A stretch of 36,054 nucleotides of DNA from a virus, in the IMG/VR virus record IMGVR_UViG_3300023210_000104, positions 1-36,054 of that record. One strand, given 5' to 3'. Position 1 is the first letter of the stretch. Each line of letters begins with the position of its first letter. Below are positions 26,314 to 34,628 of this stretch, piece by piece. The notes below the pieces were generated by a model. That model was given only the letters and a program-made list of their open reading frames with translations, did not search any database and was not told the DNA's origin. The position numbers and the translations under genes were made by a program.

Positions 26314-28722
26314 TTACTTTGGCTCAAATTGTTCTAAACCAAACCCGCCAAGAACATCCATTCCAGATGATTCAAAGTTTTTAGGCGGTGCGTTATTTTG
26401 GCGCTGGTTAATCAACTCGCTTTGCTGCGTGGCGACCAACTTAGCTCTGTCGTCTTTACGATCTTCTTTATTATTTTCTTTGCCCATTTGAGATCTTGTG
26501 TTCATTTCTGCTAGTTGCATGTTATAACTGAACTCCTCACCCATTAGTTGCTTTTTAATATTAGCTTCTTGCTGCAGCTTTTGTATGCTAAATTGCATTT
26601 TAGCTTGCTCTAACTGTATTTTTTGTTCTGTAAGAACTTGTTGTTTTTGAGTTTCTGCTAATGCTGTTTGCTCTGCTAATTGCGCATTCGCCTGTGCTTG
26701 AGCAGCAATATTTGCTTGTTGCACCTCTTGATCACGCTTTGCTTTTTCAGCTTGCCTGACCTTTAAAAATTCATTAGCTGTTTTGATGTTTGATATATTT
26801 CTAATATCAATAGCGTCGTCTAAGCCAATTAAACCCGCGGATAATGCGGTCTGTATATTGTTTTCTAATTTTGCTCTTTCTTCTTCGTCCGGCATCAAGT
26901 CCAAAAATATACCGAAGTCATGTATCTGCAGCGTAGCCAGTTCCTCCAACGTGCCTACATTATAAGTGCTAATTGATTGCTTTAATGATTGAGCTGTTAA
27001 TGGGTAAGCTAACGCATCTGCTAATCTTAACGCAATATTTTCACAAGTAGATAATGTTATATACATCTGAGCCTGTAGAATATGACGTGTAGCTGTGTTT
27101 GAATTTGCAGCTGCCATTTTTTGTAACCCTACTAAAGCAAATTTATCCGGAGTACTTCCATCTCTAGCTTCGTTAAGGCCGGTTACGTCTCTAATCATTT
27201 GCAAATAATACTGATATGTTTGTATCAATGCAGACAACTTTGCCATACCATTAGAAGATTGCAGTTCTTGTATAGGCACCTTTCCTCTGTTAATATCCCC
27301 GTCTTGCGTTAAGGACCTACCTACAATACTACCTGTTTGGAAATACATATTTAATGCCTCCGCTGGATTGTAGTTTGTACCATTGCCAAGATCTACTTCA
27401 GCTAGACCATCAACGTCTACATAAACTCCATCGGGAACCATACGAGACATTACTTGCTGCATCTTTAAATGTGTTAGCTGTATCATATCAGCAAACCCAG
27501 TAACTCTATTTACTAAAGAATCTATTCTTCCCTTGTACATTCTAGGTGCACAAATAGAATAATTCATTTTAACCTTAGTGGTGTCTGCAAATGGCCTAGT
27601 CATATTTTCAGCTAACTCCCATTTTAACATCTTGTTTTGACCAAGAATTTTAGCGCCACTAAATAAAACCTCTATAGTTCTACCTACTCTTTCAAAATTA
27701 TCGTTTGGTGGCGGAGCAAAAGTATCTGGTTTTTCTAAAGCTTTTTCTAAGCCCGTGTCAGTTCTTTTTATTTTAAAAACTTGATCGTTGTAAGTTTTGT
27801 ATTCAAAATATAATATATTAACTTGATCATCCGTGTTATCCCCTGCGTAATTTCTTAGATAGTTGCCGGGTGAATTACCAAACTTTTGTATTTCTTGTAA
27901 GTCTTGATCGCTTAAATAAGGGAATTGCTTTTTAACTTCTGACAATGACAAAGTTTTAACTTCGCCAACATAATACAAATCTTCAAAATTTGGATCCTCA
28001 GTATAAGAATATACCAAACTAGCGGGATCAACATAGTCAATTGTAATGCCTTCTGTTGGATTAAAATTTGTTTTTGTCGCGCCGATTCCTAATACAACCA
28101 AATCATATAAAACTCTTTTTCTAGATTGGTCGTATTTATTTTTATCTAATATAGTATCTATTGCTTGCTCTTCAGCTATTTCAACAGACTCTTTAAATTC
28201 TAATTGCATTTTAAGACCCAACTCTTTAACATCATTAGGTAAAGATTCAGGGTCGGTGGAATACATATTAACGCCTAGTGTGCTTTGTACGTTGTCCAAA
28301 AAATCCTTAGCCATCATATCACGCATTATTCTTTCAGCGTAATTTGTTCTTTTCTTTAAAGACTCAGGATCTTGCGCAAATGCTTTTATCTCGTAAGATC
28401 TTTGGGACATTCCATTAACAACAATATCTACAAATTTAGATATTACCGGAATTGGTTTCCAATCTAAGTTTAAATAAGACAAGTCTCCATTGATTGCTAG
28501 CTCATCTTTATACTTTTGTATAGACTGTTCACCTCTAGCGTAAAGCTTTAACCTATGAAAATTTTGGTAGTTAGCCATAAATCTATCTCCACCCGAACGT
28601 GTATTTCTAAACCATTCGTTTTCGATAGCTCTACCTACGGCTTCTCCATACTCTAAGCTTAGCTTTTCTGCAGCAGGTACCACCTGGTCAGGAAATGAAC
28701 TATTGTAGTTAGTATATACCAT
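26314..28722 (-). CDS. Portal protein
   Basis: An 802-aa protein, predicted to form the dodecameric gate at one capsid vertex. Family-type segments: FMANYQNFHRLKLYARGEQS (about 49-68), LDWKPIPVISKFVDIVVNGM (about 86-106), then the RVLYDLVVLGIGATKTNF core (about 204-222) with DYVDPASLVYSYTEDPNF, and a long helical stretch around LVNRVTGFADMIQLTHLKMQ. Residues about 640-760 form a Gln/Ala-rich coiled coil (QQANIAAQAQANAQLAEQ) as in long portal barrels of crAss-like phages. The length also fits that group rather than T7 (about 540 aa). It directly follows the large terminase gene (adjacent stop and start codons), the standard packaging pair. Confidence 0.9.
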   Translation of the reverse strand: MVYTNYNSSFPDQVVPAAEKLSLEYGEAVGRAIENEWFRNTRSGGDRFMANYQNFHRLKLYARGEQSIQKYKDELAINGDLSYLNLDWKPIPVISKFVDIVVNGMSQRSYEIKAFAQDPESLKKRTNYAERIMRDMMAKDFLDNVQSTLGVNMYSTDPESLPNDVKELGLKMQLEFKESVEIAEEQAIDTILDKNKYDQSRKRVLYDLVVLGIGATKTNFNPTEGITIDYVDPASLVYSYTEDPNFEDLYYVGEVKTLSLSEVKKQFPYLSDQDLQEIQKFGNSPGNYLRNYAGDNTDDQVNILYFEYKTYNDQVFKIKRTDTGLEKALEKPDTFAPPPNDNFERVGRTIEVLFSGAKILGQNKMLKWELAENMTRPFADTTKVKMNYSICAPRMYKGRIDSLVNRVTGFADMIQLTHLKMQQVMSRMVPDGVYVDVDGLAEVDLGNGTNYNPAEALNMYFQTGSIVGRSLTQDGDINRGKVPIQELQSSNGMAKLSALIQTYQYYLQMIRDVTGLNEARDGSTPDKFALVGLQKMAAANSNTATRHILQAQMYITLSTCENIALRLADALAYPLTAQSLKQSISTYNVGTLEELATLQIHDFGIFLDLMPDEEERAKLENNIQTALSAGLIGLDDAIDIRNISNIKTANEFLKVRQAEKAKRDQEVQQANIAAQAQANAQLAEQTALAETQKQQVLTEQKIQLEQAKMQFSIQKLQQEANIKKQLMGEEFSYNMQLAEMNTRSQMGKENNKEDRKDDRAKLVATQQSELINQRQNNAPPKNFESSGMDVLGGFGLEQFEPK

Positions 28723-30933
28723 TTATATTATTTTTGAACTATGTCCTTTATTATTGTACTTTTTAAAACTTAAAGTATGTGATGTTAATATTCTTTCAGC
28801 CCTTGGGCTATATTTGTTTTTGTTACAAGCCATTATAGCTAAGCCTGAGCTAATAGAAGCATCAAACTTAGTCCTATTGTTTATATTAAATTTACCCCAA
28901 TCTTCCAGGGTTTTTTGAAAATACATTGTTCCGTAAGATCCATCTTTCATTAAACCAACGTAATCTTCTATATAGGATTCGATAGCAGCCGCGTGCGCTT
29001 GTTTAATATCTTCACTCGAGTTAGGCATACCACCTATTTCTCTTTCTGTAACTGAAAGTTTATTTAAAAGCTTATCAGGACGATTCATTGAAAAACCCCT
29101 GTATCCTCTTCTTTTAAAATAGTAAAGCAATCTAGGCTTATTGTTTTCTGCTAATATAGGCATGCCATAAAATATGCAAGCCATTAATACGTCCTCAAAA
29201 AATATATCCGCCGTCTGGGGTCTTGATATATATTCTAAGAAAAAAGAATTAGCCGGAGCATCTTCCATACTAAACTTTGTTAAACCGTGAAGCGCACCTT
29301 TCGATCCTTTACCGTCAGTTGTTCCCGATATATCATAGCTATCACAACCAAACGCCCCCATGTGCTCATTGCCTGGGTATTTAATACCGTTCTTTAATAT
29401 TACACGGTTTTGTTGGTTTTTATTTGGTATCCAAGATATTAAAAACCTACCATCTTTATTTGGTGCAAACATTACTTTCGTATCTTTAACACCGTTTTCC
29501 CAATAAAAGCTTCCTTGTGTTACTATGCTTGTATTTCTTAAATCTTCGTTATAATCTACTTGTTGATATATTTTAGTTAAATTAAACAAAGACTCTTTGG
29601 CTTCATCTCGAAAAGCGTGTTGCTCCGTTCTAGGAAATTGCCTATAGTATTCATTTAAACCGTCTTGGTCGTCTTTTAAGCCATCAACTTCATTTTGCCA
29701 ATGTTGTATTACTCCTTGATCTATTATATCCCCATGAGGTCCTTCAATCTCTTTTTCGGGCGTATCGAATACAGGTAGGCCATAAGAATCAATGAATCCT
29801 TCGTAGTTCCATTCCATAGGTATGAACAAACTATATAATCCCGAGCTAGTCTGTCCGTTGCGGTTTCTTTTTGTGACGTCTGAGGCATTGTATAATTTTT
29901 TAAAATTCGCACCACCTTTATCTAGTGAGTTGCTTGTTGACCCCATCATACACTTGCCTACTATTCTAGCTCCTAGCCTTAAACAGGTTTTAGTAACCCT
30001 CCAGTTGTTTAGTATATTATCTGGCCTTTCCCATTTACCTGATTCATCATGCACTAACAGTTTTAATTTTTCTCCATCATAACTGTTATCTCCTGTATTT
30101 TTCCAATCTATAGTAGTATCTAATCCTTCAAGCTCTTCGGGGTTTTCGCCACTATCAAGTTTACGTCTAGTAAGTTTTGATGCTGGTATTCTGTAGGCGA
30201 GCTCTGTTTTTGGTCTGTCCATCCCGTCCTGGATTGGTTTGAAAAAGAACGGGTAGTGGACTGATATTGGTACAACTTTGTCTGTGAACATTTTTTTAGC
30301 ATCCGCACCAGACTTTGACAAGATACCGTACCGTGCATCCGATGTAATTGTTGCCAGGTTAACGGTTTCTGCTGAAGACATAAACGAGAATCCTGAACGA
30401 CGGTTTTTAAGATAACACATTCCATAAGATCGTGGGTCGGCTTTGCAAGCTTCCCAGAATATAAAGAATAATCTGTTTGACTCCCTAAACTCTGCTGCCC
30501 CAACATCAATTTTGGAGTGCTGCAAGTACATATAGTGAGTACCAGTAACGTAAGTAGCCACACTCTTATTATAGAACCAAAACCCCTGCGATCTGCGATT
30601 AAATTCTTGATCGATGTAATCATAGTATTTGTCTTTAAAATACTCGGGCTTAGTGTTCCACTCGAATACGCTTTTTATTTTGCTGAGCTCTTTTGGGTAC
30701 TCAAGCTTTTCCCATTTATCTTTTTTAGAAGCGTAAACGTTATCTTCTTTTGGTAAAGCAATCTTTAAATTTTGTATTTCGTATACTTCCCCTATTTGCC
30801 CAGTCTTACTTATAACTACAACATCATATTCCTTGTTATAGCCATACTGCCATTTTTTATAACGGTTATTTTTTTTAATTACGCTCGGCTTAATATAGTC
30901 CGGTAAAATTTTATATAAACTTTGCTCGTACAT
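28723..30933 (-). CDS. terL: Large terminase subunit (packaging ATPase/nuclease)
   Basis: A 736-aa motor that packages DNA through the portal and cuts it. After about 115 N-terminal residues with no recognised domain comes the ATPase: a Walker A-like KNRRSGFS (176-183) that lacks the usual Lys before Ser, Walker B LKLLVHDE (290-297) and a GSTSNS coupling motif (331-336). The nuclease domain shows GCDSYD (D531), an ED pair at 580-581 and a late D in KFDASISSG. These resemble crAss-like/aquatic podovirus terminases. Its start overlaps the preceding stop in TAATG, and the portal follows with no gap. The shift of the P-loop Lys to an adjacent basic residue has parallels in other terminases and need not mean inactivity. 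Confidence 0.92.
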   Translation of the reverse strand: MYEQSLYKILPDYIKPSVIKKNNRYKKWQYGYNKEYDVVVISKTGQIGEVYEIQNLKIALPKEDNVYASKKDKWEKLEYPKELSKIKSVFEWNTKPEYFKDKYYDYIDQEFNRRSQGFWFYNKSVATYVTGTHYMYLQHSKIDVGAAEFRESNRLFFIFWEACKADPRSYGMCYLKNRRSGFSFMSSAETVNLATITSDARYGILSKSGADAKKMFTDKVVPISVHYPFFFKPIQDGMDRPKTELAYRIPASKLTRRKLDSGENPEELEGLDTTIDWKNTGDNSYDGEKLKLLVHDESGKWERPDNILNNWRVTKTCLRLGARIVGKCMMGSTSNSLDKGGANFKKLYNASDVTKRNRNGQTSSGLYSLFIPMEWNYEGFIDSYGLPVFDTPEKEIEGPHGDIIDQGVIQHWQNEVDGLKDDQDGLNEYYRQFPRTEQHAFRDEAKESLFNLTKIYQQVDYNEDLRNTSIVTQGSFYWENGVKDTKVMFAPNKDGRFLISWIPNKNQQNRVILKNGIKYPGNEHMGAFGCDSYDISGTTDGKGSKGALHGLTKFSMEDAPANSFFLEYISRPQTADIFFEDVLMACIFYGMPILAENNKPRLLYYFKRRGYRGFSMNRPDKLLNKLSVTEREIGGMPNSSEDIKQAHAAAIESYIEDYVGLMKDGSYGTMYFQKTLEDWGKFNINNRTKFDASISSGLAIMACNKNKYSPRAERILTSHTLSFKKYNNKGHSSKII

Positions 30934-31205
30934 TACTTAGATCTACCTTCCGCAAAACCCTTAAAAGATTTTGCTCGCGTTTCTTTATTAGCGCCATCAA
31001 GCAATGCTTGTTCCTCTTCAATTCTATTAAGTATTTCAAAGGCATCAAATATAGCTAGCTTTTTTGTAGCAGCTGCGTTCTTAAGCCTGTCAGCTGATAT
31101 ATCATCGTCTGAATCAACAATAGCTTCTTTAGCTACTTTAATTAGTTCCTCAACTGCTTTTCGCCCAGCTTGGATTATATTCTTCTTCGTTTCCTTTACA
31201 CTCAT
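30933..31205 (-). CDS. Small helical protein before terL, possible small terminase subunit
   Basis: A 90-aa mostly helical protein (KKNIIQAGRKAVEELIKVAKE at 7-27, then acidic DSDDD, then NAAATKKLAIFDAFEILNRI). I recall nearly identical-looking small proteins directly upstream of terL in other aquatic phages, but no proven function. Position, size and helical character would fit a small terminase subunit; no helix-turn-helix is obvious. It overlaps the co-chaperonin gene by 56 bases in another frame and the terL start by one base (TAATG). There is no other Met in the frame, so the long overlap is probably real. Confidence 0.65.
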   Translation of the reverse strand: MSVKETKKNIIQAGRKAVEELIKVAKEAIVDSDDDISADRLKNAAATKKLAIFDAFEILNRIEEEQALLDGANKETRAKSFKGFAEGRSK

Positions 31206-31755
31206 ACTTAATTACAATGTCATTTGATTTCATACAATATAAACGCTTGTTTTCTATTATAAACTCAAACTCACTGTACGGCGTAAAGCCAACTAAGTCT
31301 CCTGGGTTTATTTTAAGCGCTTCTAACGCGTTGTTTCCATATTTTAATATACCAACTAGGGGCTTCTCAAAATTAATTGAAAACATAGCATCTTCTTTAA
31401 TAGGGCTAACAAAACAATAATCTAAATGAGGTAGCCATTTATTATTTTGATTATACATGTAAATTTGATCTATATTAACAAAATATAAATCATCTTTAAA
31501 GTAGGTGCCACTATTTTTTTCTTTTCCTCTTATATCATAAAATCTTCTAAATATGTTATGATGAATTATAACTTTATCGCCGGGTTTTATATTTGTTTTA
31601 AAAGCTTTTGGTATCTCAACTACAATTGCTTCTTTGCTAACGTGACGAAAGCTTTCTATATTATTATTTAGTAAGAGGCTACTGTCGCCTATTTTCTTTT
31701 CATTATTATAGCGCTTATTAGCGGGTTTAACAATAAATTGGTGCAGGCTTTTCAT
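31150..31755 (-). CDS. Double-domain GroES-like co-chaperonin
   Basis: A 201-aa protein built from two GroES-type beta-barrels. Half one: LHQFIVKP, EAIVVEIPKAFKTNIKPGDKVIIHH (about 43-66) and DDLYFVNIDQIYMY. Half two: LDYCFVSPI, PLVGILKYG, KINPGDLVGFTPYSEFEFII (about 150-169) and LYCMKSNDIVIKYE. The paired PGDxV and final strand elements align. GroES caps GroEL during folding; phages such as T4 (gp31) replace it so the capsid protein can fold. Here it lies just before the terminase and head genes. The 28-residue insertion with HNIFRRFYDIRGKEKNS in half one is unusual. The stop lies inside the next gene, so the last 18 residues are dual-coding. Confidence 0.85.
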   Translation of the reverse strand: MKSLHQFIVKPANKRYNNEKKIGDSSLLLNNNIESFRHVSKEAIVVEIPKAFKTNIKPGDKVIIHHNIFRRFYDIRGKEKNSGTYFKDDLYFVNIDQIYMYNQNNKWLPHLDYCFVSPIKEDAMFSINFEKPLVGILKYGNNALEALKINPGDLVGFTPYSEFEFIIENKRLYCMKSNDIVIKYECKGNEEEYNPSWAKSS

Positions 31756-31982
31756 TAATACTCTAAGTCATACTCAACAGATATTGCCATGTTTTTATTA
31801 AACTTTTTCCATGGCAACACCTCGTTGTTTTTTTTAATGAATATATTGTAAGAATGATCAGTTTCGTCAAATAATATATTTGATATTTCATGGCCCCCAT
31901 AAACCTGTTGCCCTACGGAATAGTGCATCGCATCGTTTTTGTAGTCAGAGCCTATACTGATTTTTCTTACGTTATTATTCAT
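31755..31982 (-). CDS. Conserved small protein of unknown function
   Basis: A 75-aa mixed alpha/beta protein: RKISIGSDYKNDAMHYSVGQ at 6-25, then a GGHEISNILFDETDHSYNIF beta stretch, WKKFNKNM and ISVEYDLEY. It recalls small proteins located next to co-chaperonin genes of other aquatic phages; no function known to me. It overlaps the following co-chaperonin gene by one base (TAATG) and the preceding gene by 8 bases, so it is translated within a tightly coupled unit. Only two Trp/aromatic-rich patches stand out. Confidence 0.65.
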   Translation of the reverse strand: MNNNVRKISIGSDYKNDAMHYSVGQQVYGGHEISNILFDETDHSYNIFIKKNNEVLPWKKFNKNMAISVEYDLEY

Positions 31983-32208
31983 TTTCTTTTAGCTCTGTAT
32001 ATTCTCCGGTTTCTACGTCAATATTTATTGCACCGTATTGCTCCTCTAGCACCGCTTTGAAGTCTTCTACTTCTTTGTTTACTTTTGCAAACTCGTGGAG
32101 CAGCCCGTGTTTTGTTGCTTCTGCGTAGCCTACTTTATTTAGTAAATCACTAAGCTTAGTTTGTGATTCACGTATTGTTTTTAATTGCTCTTCTGTAATC
32201 TTTGCCAT
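31975..32208 (-). CDS. Small coiled-coil protein of unknown function
   Basis: A 77-aa helical protein: EEQLKTIRESQTKLSDLLNK, then LLHEFAKVNKEVEDFKAVLE forming a likely coiled coil, and a short acidic tail (NIDVETGEYTELKENE). No catalytic motif. It follows the holin-like gene by 20 bases and overlaps the next gene by 8 bases. Similar short coiled-coil proteins occur here in related-looking phages by memory. A role as a structural chaperone or spanin/holin partner would be guesswork; no signal peptide or membrane segment is visible. Confidence 0.6.
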   Translation of the reverse strand: MAKITEEQLKTIRESQTKLSDLLNKVGYAEATKHGLLHEFAKVNKEVEDFKAVLEEQYGAINIDVETGEYTELKENE

Positions 32209-32228
32209 TTTATTTAATTTAAGTTAAT

Positions 32229-32633
32229 TTATTGATCTTTATTATTACTCATACTTTTAGCTTTTTCCCAAGACCTACCTACAAAGTAAGCTCCATACAC
32301 TGTAACAAGAAGAGTTTGGAATATAGGAATGTACTCTTCTGCTATTTTAAATTCGCCAATGTTACCGTCAAAAAACGCTAATATTGAAAATATAAATGTT
32401 AAATATATTAAAACAAGTGGACGAATGTTCTTTGATAAAAAAGAATCAGATGTCATGTCTGCTTCCCACCTAGCTGTAACTTGCTCTTGAGCTTCCTTGT
32501 CAGCTTTTTCTAATATTTCAGTTATTAACCTTTGAGCTTCTAGCTTTTCTTCTTTAGTAGTTGTAAGGTTATCTAAAACAACCCCTACCTCTTTTATAAC
32601 GGAGCCGGTAAGCCATTGCCAAATCTTTTTCAT
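32229..32633 (-). CDS. Holin-like membrane protein
   Basis: A 134-aa protein with an amphipathic charged N-terminal part (TTTKEEKLEAQRLITEILEK) and two hydrophobic segments: IRPLVLIYLTFIFSILAFF (about 71-89) and IFQTLLVTVYGAYFVGRSW (about 104-122). The SDSFLSKNIRPLV motif before the first segment and the following YGAYFVGRSWEK are typical of 3TM/GTA-type holins, which collapse the inner membrane at lysis time. It overlaps the DUF4846-like gene by one base (TAATG), as in holin-lysin pairs. Only two membrane segments are clear; the family may use the N-terminal helix as a third. Confidence 0.75.
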   Translation of the reverse strand: MKKIWQWLTGSVIKEVGVVLDNLTTTKEEKLEAQRLITEILEKADKEAQEQVTARWEADMTSDSFLSKNIRPLVLIYLTFIFSILAFFDGNIGEFKIAEEYIPIFQTLLVTVYGAYFVGRSWEKAKSMSNNKDQ

Positions 32634-33364
32634 TATATTTTAAATCTTTTTAAATTGTCTTCAGTGAAGCCAAATCCCGTATTGTGCACCTCGTTTATAT
32701 CAAACCAAACAGTATTACTTTTTGGGTTTAATAATATATGATGATCTTGTGCTGGCATAAAACTTTGTGACAACATTATTTTTTTATCACCACATTCATT
32801 TTCAACTACATCTACGATGGTTATTGCATGGCCTGGAAATCCTCCTACAACAAATATATCACCCGCGGATATGTTGCTGACGCTTACTTCATTTGTATCA
32901 TATTTGTTTATTGACCACGTACCCGCGTAAGACCATATAATGGCCATATATTTATTGAAGCTATTAAACGTATTGCTAAGCTGTTTTTGCTTTAAAAAAT
33001 TGCTGTAGCTATACCGCGTACCATCTGTAAACGTAAATATTATTTTACTTATATTACCTTTGTCAAAATGATACCACGCTCTAAAATACATTGCGGCGTC
33101 AGCGCATTGATGTAAATCTCTTTTTCCAATTTTATAATCAAACTTTGCCGCGTAATAATCTCCTAATCCGTATATAGTATATCCGTCGTAAGTTTTTACT
33201 TCTTCAATTTTTATTTGCTTATTTATTAACCACTTGTGGTAATCTGTTATAGCTATTCTTTTATAACTTTCTGGTATTTTAAAATAATTAGATATAGAAA
33301 GTTTGTCTTGAGCATTAGTAACGCCCAAAAAAAGAAAAGCTAAAATAAAAATTAGCTTTTTCAT
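32633..33364 (-). CDS. Secreted DUF4846-like protein, putative cysteine hydrolase (lysis)
   Basis: A 243-aa protein with a clear signal peptide (MKKLIFILAFLFLGVTNA, cleavage likely near residue 19). The body resembles DUF4846: LHQCADAAMYFRAWY (C87), IFTFTDGTRYSYSNFL, then AGDIFVVGGFPGHAITIVD (H179), MLSQSFMPAQDHHIL (about 197-211) and NTVWFD. The Cys-then-GHA-then-polar order fits a papain-like/NlpC-type hydrolase, so peptidoglycan cleavage is plausible; this is inference, as DUF4846 has no proven activity known to me. It is coupled to the holin-like gene, suggesting a lysis pair with export via the host Sec system. Origin from a Bacteroidota chromosomal gene is possible, since DUF4846 is common there. 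Confidence 0.8.
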   Translation of the reverse strand: MKKLIFILAFLFLGVTNAQDKLSISNYFKIPESYKRIAITDYHKWLINKQIKIEEVKTYDGYTIYGLGDYYAAKFDYKIGKRDLHQCADAAMYFRAWYHFDKGNISKIIFTFTDGTRYSYSNFLKQKQLSNTFNSFNKYMAIIWSYAGTWSINKYDTNEVSVSNISAGDIFVVGGFPGHAITIVDVVENECGDKKIMLSQSFMPAQDHHILLNPKSNTVWFDINEVHNTGFGFTEDNLKRFKI

Positions 33365-33378
33365 TTTATTAAATTAAA

Positions 33379-34287
33379 TTATTTATTTCTATTAAAAAAC
33401 TTTAACATATTAGTTGGTAACTGTGCTGTTGGTGTCATGGAACCTAACGTAGCAGGTTTTGCTTTTAGCTCAATTGCTTTTTCCGGTCCTGCGGCTTGCG
33501 CAGCCTCTCTATATTTTTTTCGCAGCGCTGGTAAATCCCCGACGTATTGCATTAATCTGGTAGGGTATAATTTTTTATCTTCACTGACTACTGGCCCGCC
33601 ACTCAAGCTGAAGTCTGAGTCGTTTACAAATGCTTCCGTTTCCTCTACGGACAGACCTTCAAATTCTGAGGGCTCAGCATAATGGTCTGATTCTTTTAAA
33701 CCTAATGATGGCGTTCCTGGGTTATAAACATTTCGCCCTTCCCCTGTTTGTATTGTGGAATGGGAGGTGTAACCGTAGCCATAACCCACTCTCGTAACGT
33801 CGCCTTCTTCAGGTAAACTGCCGGGAGCTCTTAGTTCAAAGCCAAGCTGAGGTGCCACTGCGTCAAATTGCTCATTTCCTGGTATAATTGGCATTTTATC
33901 ACCGGGCTTATATGTAACATCATTTATAGTAACCCCTTCTTCTCCAACTGAATTAGGTACTGTGACGCCTGCTTCTCGCATTATGCCGCAAGCGTAAGTT
34001 GAGCAACCTGCTCCACCCATGCCTTGTAGCCACTCAAATGTTTTTTGCGGAACAACCCCGGCTCCTTTTACTCCAGCTCTCCCGTCATTCATACCATAGT
34101 CTACAGTGTAGCTTCCGCCGGCCGCACTTTCCGCTACTTGATCTATTCTAAGTCGGATATCAGTAACTCTTTTGCGCTCAGCTTCTAATGCTTTACTTGC
34201 GTCCATACGTTTTTGACGCAACTCCTCAGCGGTAGCATTATTACTGCCAGAAGGCGGATCTGTTGGGTTACCAAGTTTAAAGGCCAT
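33379..34287 (-). CDS. Putative NlpC/CHAP-like cysteine hydrolase with accessory regions
   Basis: A 302-aa protein. It starts MAFKLGNPTDPPSG, followed by a basic helix (about 20-52). The core (about 55-200) has a candidate nucleophile in GMGGAGCSTYACGIMREAGV (C95 or C100 near a helix start) and, after a long loop, EEGDVTRVGYGYGYTSHSTIQ with H176, the GD...H pattern of NlpC/P60 and CHAP enzymes, then NVYNPGTPSLG. No signal peptide, so it may be virion-bound and cut peptidoglycan at entry, or process proteins. The C-terminal third is charged with a helix LPALRKKYREAAQ. The enzyme class is inferred from motif order only; absent from recognised families in my memory. Confidence 0.55.
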   Translation of the reverse strand: MAFKLGNPTDPPSGSNNATAEELRQKRMDASKALEAERKRVTDIRLRIDQVAESAAGGSYTVDYGMNDGRAGVKGAGVVPQKTFEWLQGMGGAGCSTYACGIMREAGVTVPNSVGEEGVTINDVTYKPGDKMPIIPGNEQFDAVAPQLGFELRAPGSLPEEGDVTRVGYGYGYTSHSTIQTGEGRNVYNPGTPSLGLKESDHYAEPSEFEGLSVEETEAFVNDSDFSLSGGPVVSEDKKLYPTRLMQYVGDLPALRKKYREAAQAAGPEKAIELKAKPATLGSMTPTAQLPTNMLKFFNRNK

Positions 34288-34289
34288 AT

Positions 34290-34628
34290 TTATTTTTTAG
34301 TAAGTTTGATTGCCGCGTGCAAATCGCCGCTAAATTCGCATATTAAATTACCAGCAATTAATTTATATTTTATTACAACATCGTATCCATTTCTAGGATT
34401 GTATAATCTAGTTGTAAATTCATAATCTGTTTGTTTTAATATAGTTTCTTCTATATATAGATCCTCTTTAAAACTAAAGTTGAATACTTTTAAAATTGCA
34501 TATTTACTTGCAATTATAGTTGTTGTAAAAGAAGAGGTTTCACTTTTCCATTCGCCTTCAAATTGCTGTTGAGCATTTGATGTGGTTAAAGCAAAAATAA
34601 ACAATAATGTAATTAATAATTTTTTCAT
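34290..34628 (-). CDS. Small secreted protein of unknown function
   Basis: A 112-aa protein with a Sec signal peptide (KKLLITLLFIFALTTSNA, residues 2-19, then QQQ). The mature part is about 90 residues, beta-rich: FEGEWKSETSSFTTTII, VFNFSFKEDLYIEETIL, DYEFTTRLYNPRNGYDVVIK and NLICEFSGDLHAAIKL. It looks like a small beta-barrel (lipocalin- or calycin-like character, unproven). No lipobox. It would act in the periplasm. A phage-encoded periplasmic protein in the late block could modify the envelope, block superinfection or help lysis. It lies between two virion-type genes with only 2 bases to the next gene. Confidence 0.65.
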   Translation of the reverse strand: MKKLLITLLFIFALTTSNAQQQFEGEWKSETSSFTTTIIASKYAILKVFNFSFKEDLYIEETILKQTDYEFTTRLYNPRNGYDVVIKYKLIAGNLICEFSGDLHAAIKLTKK

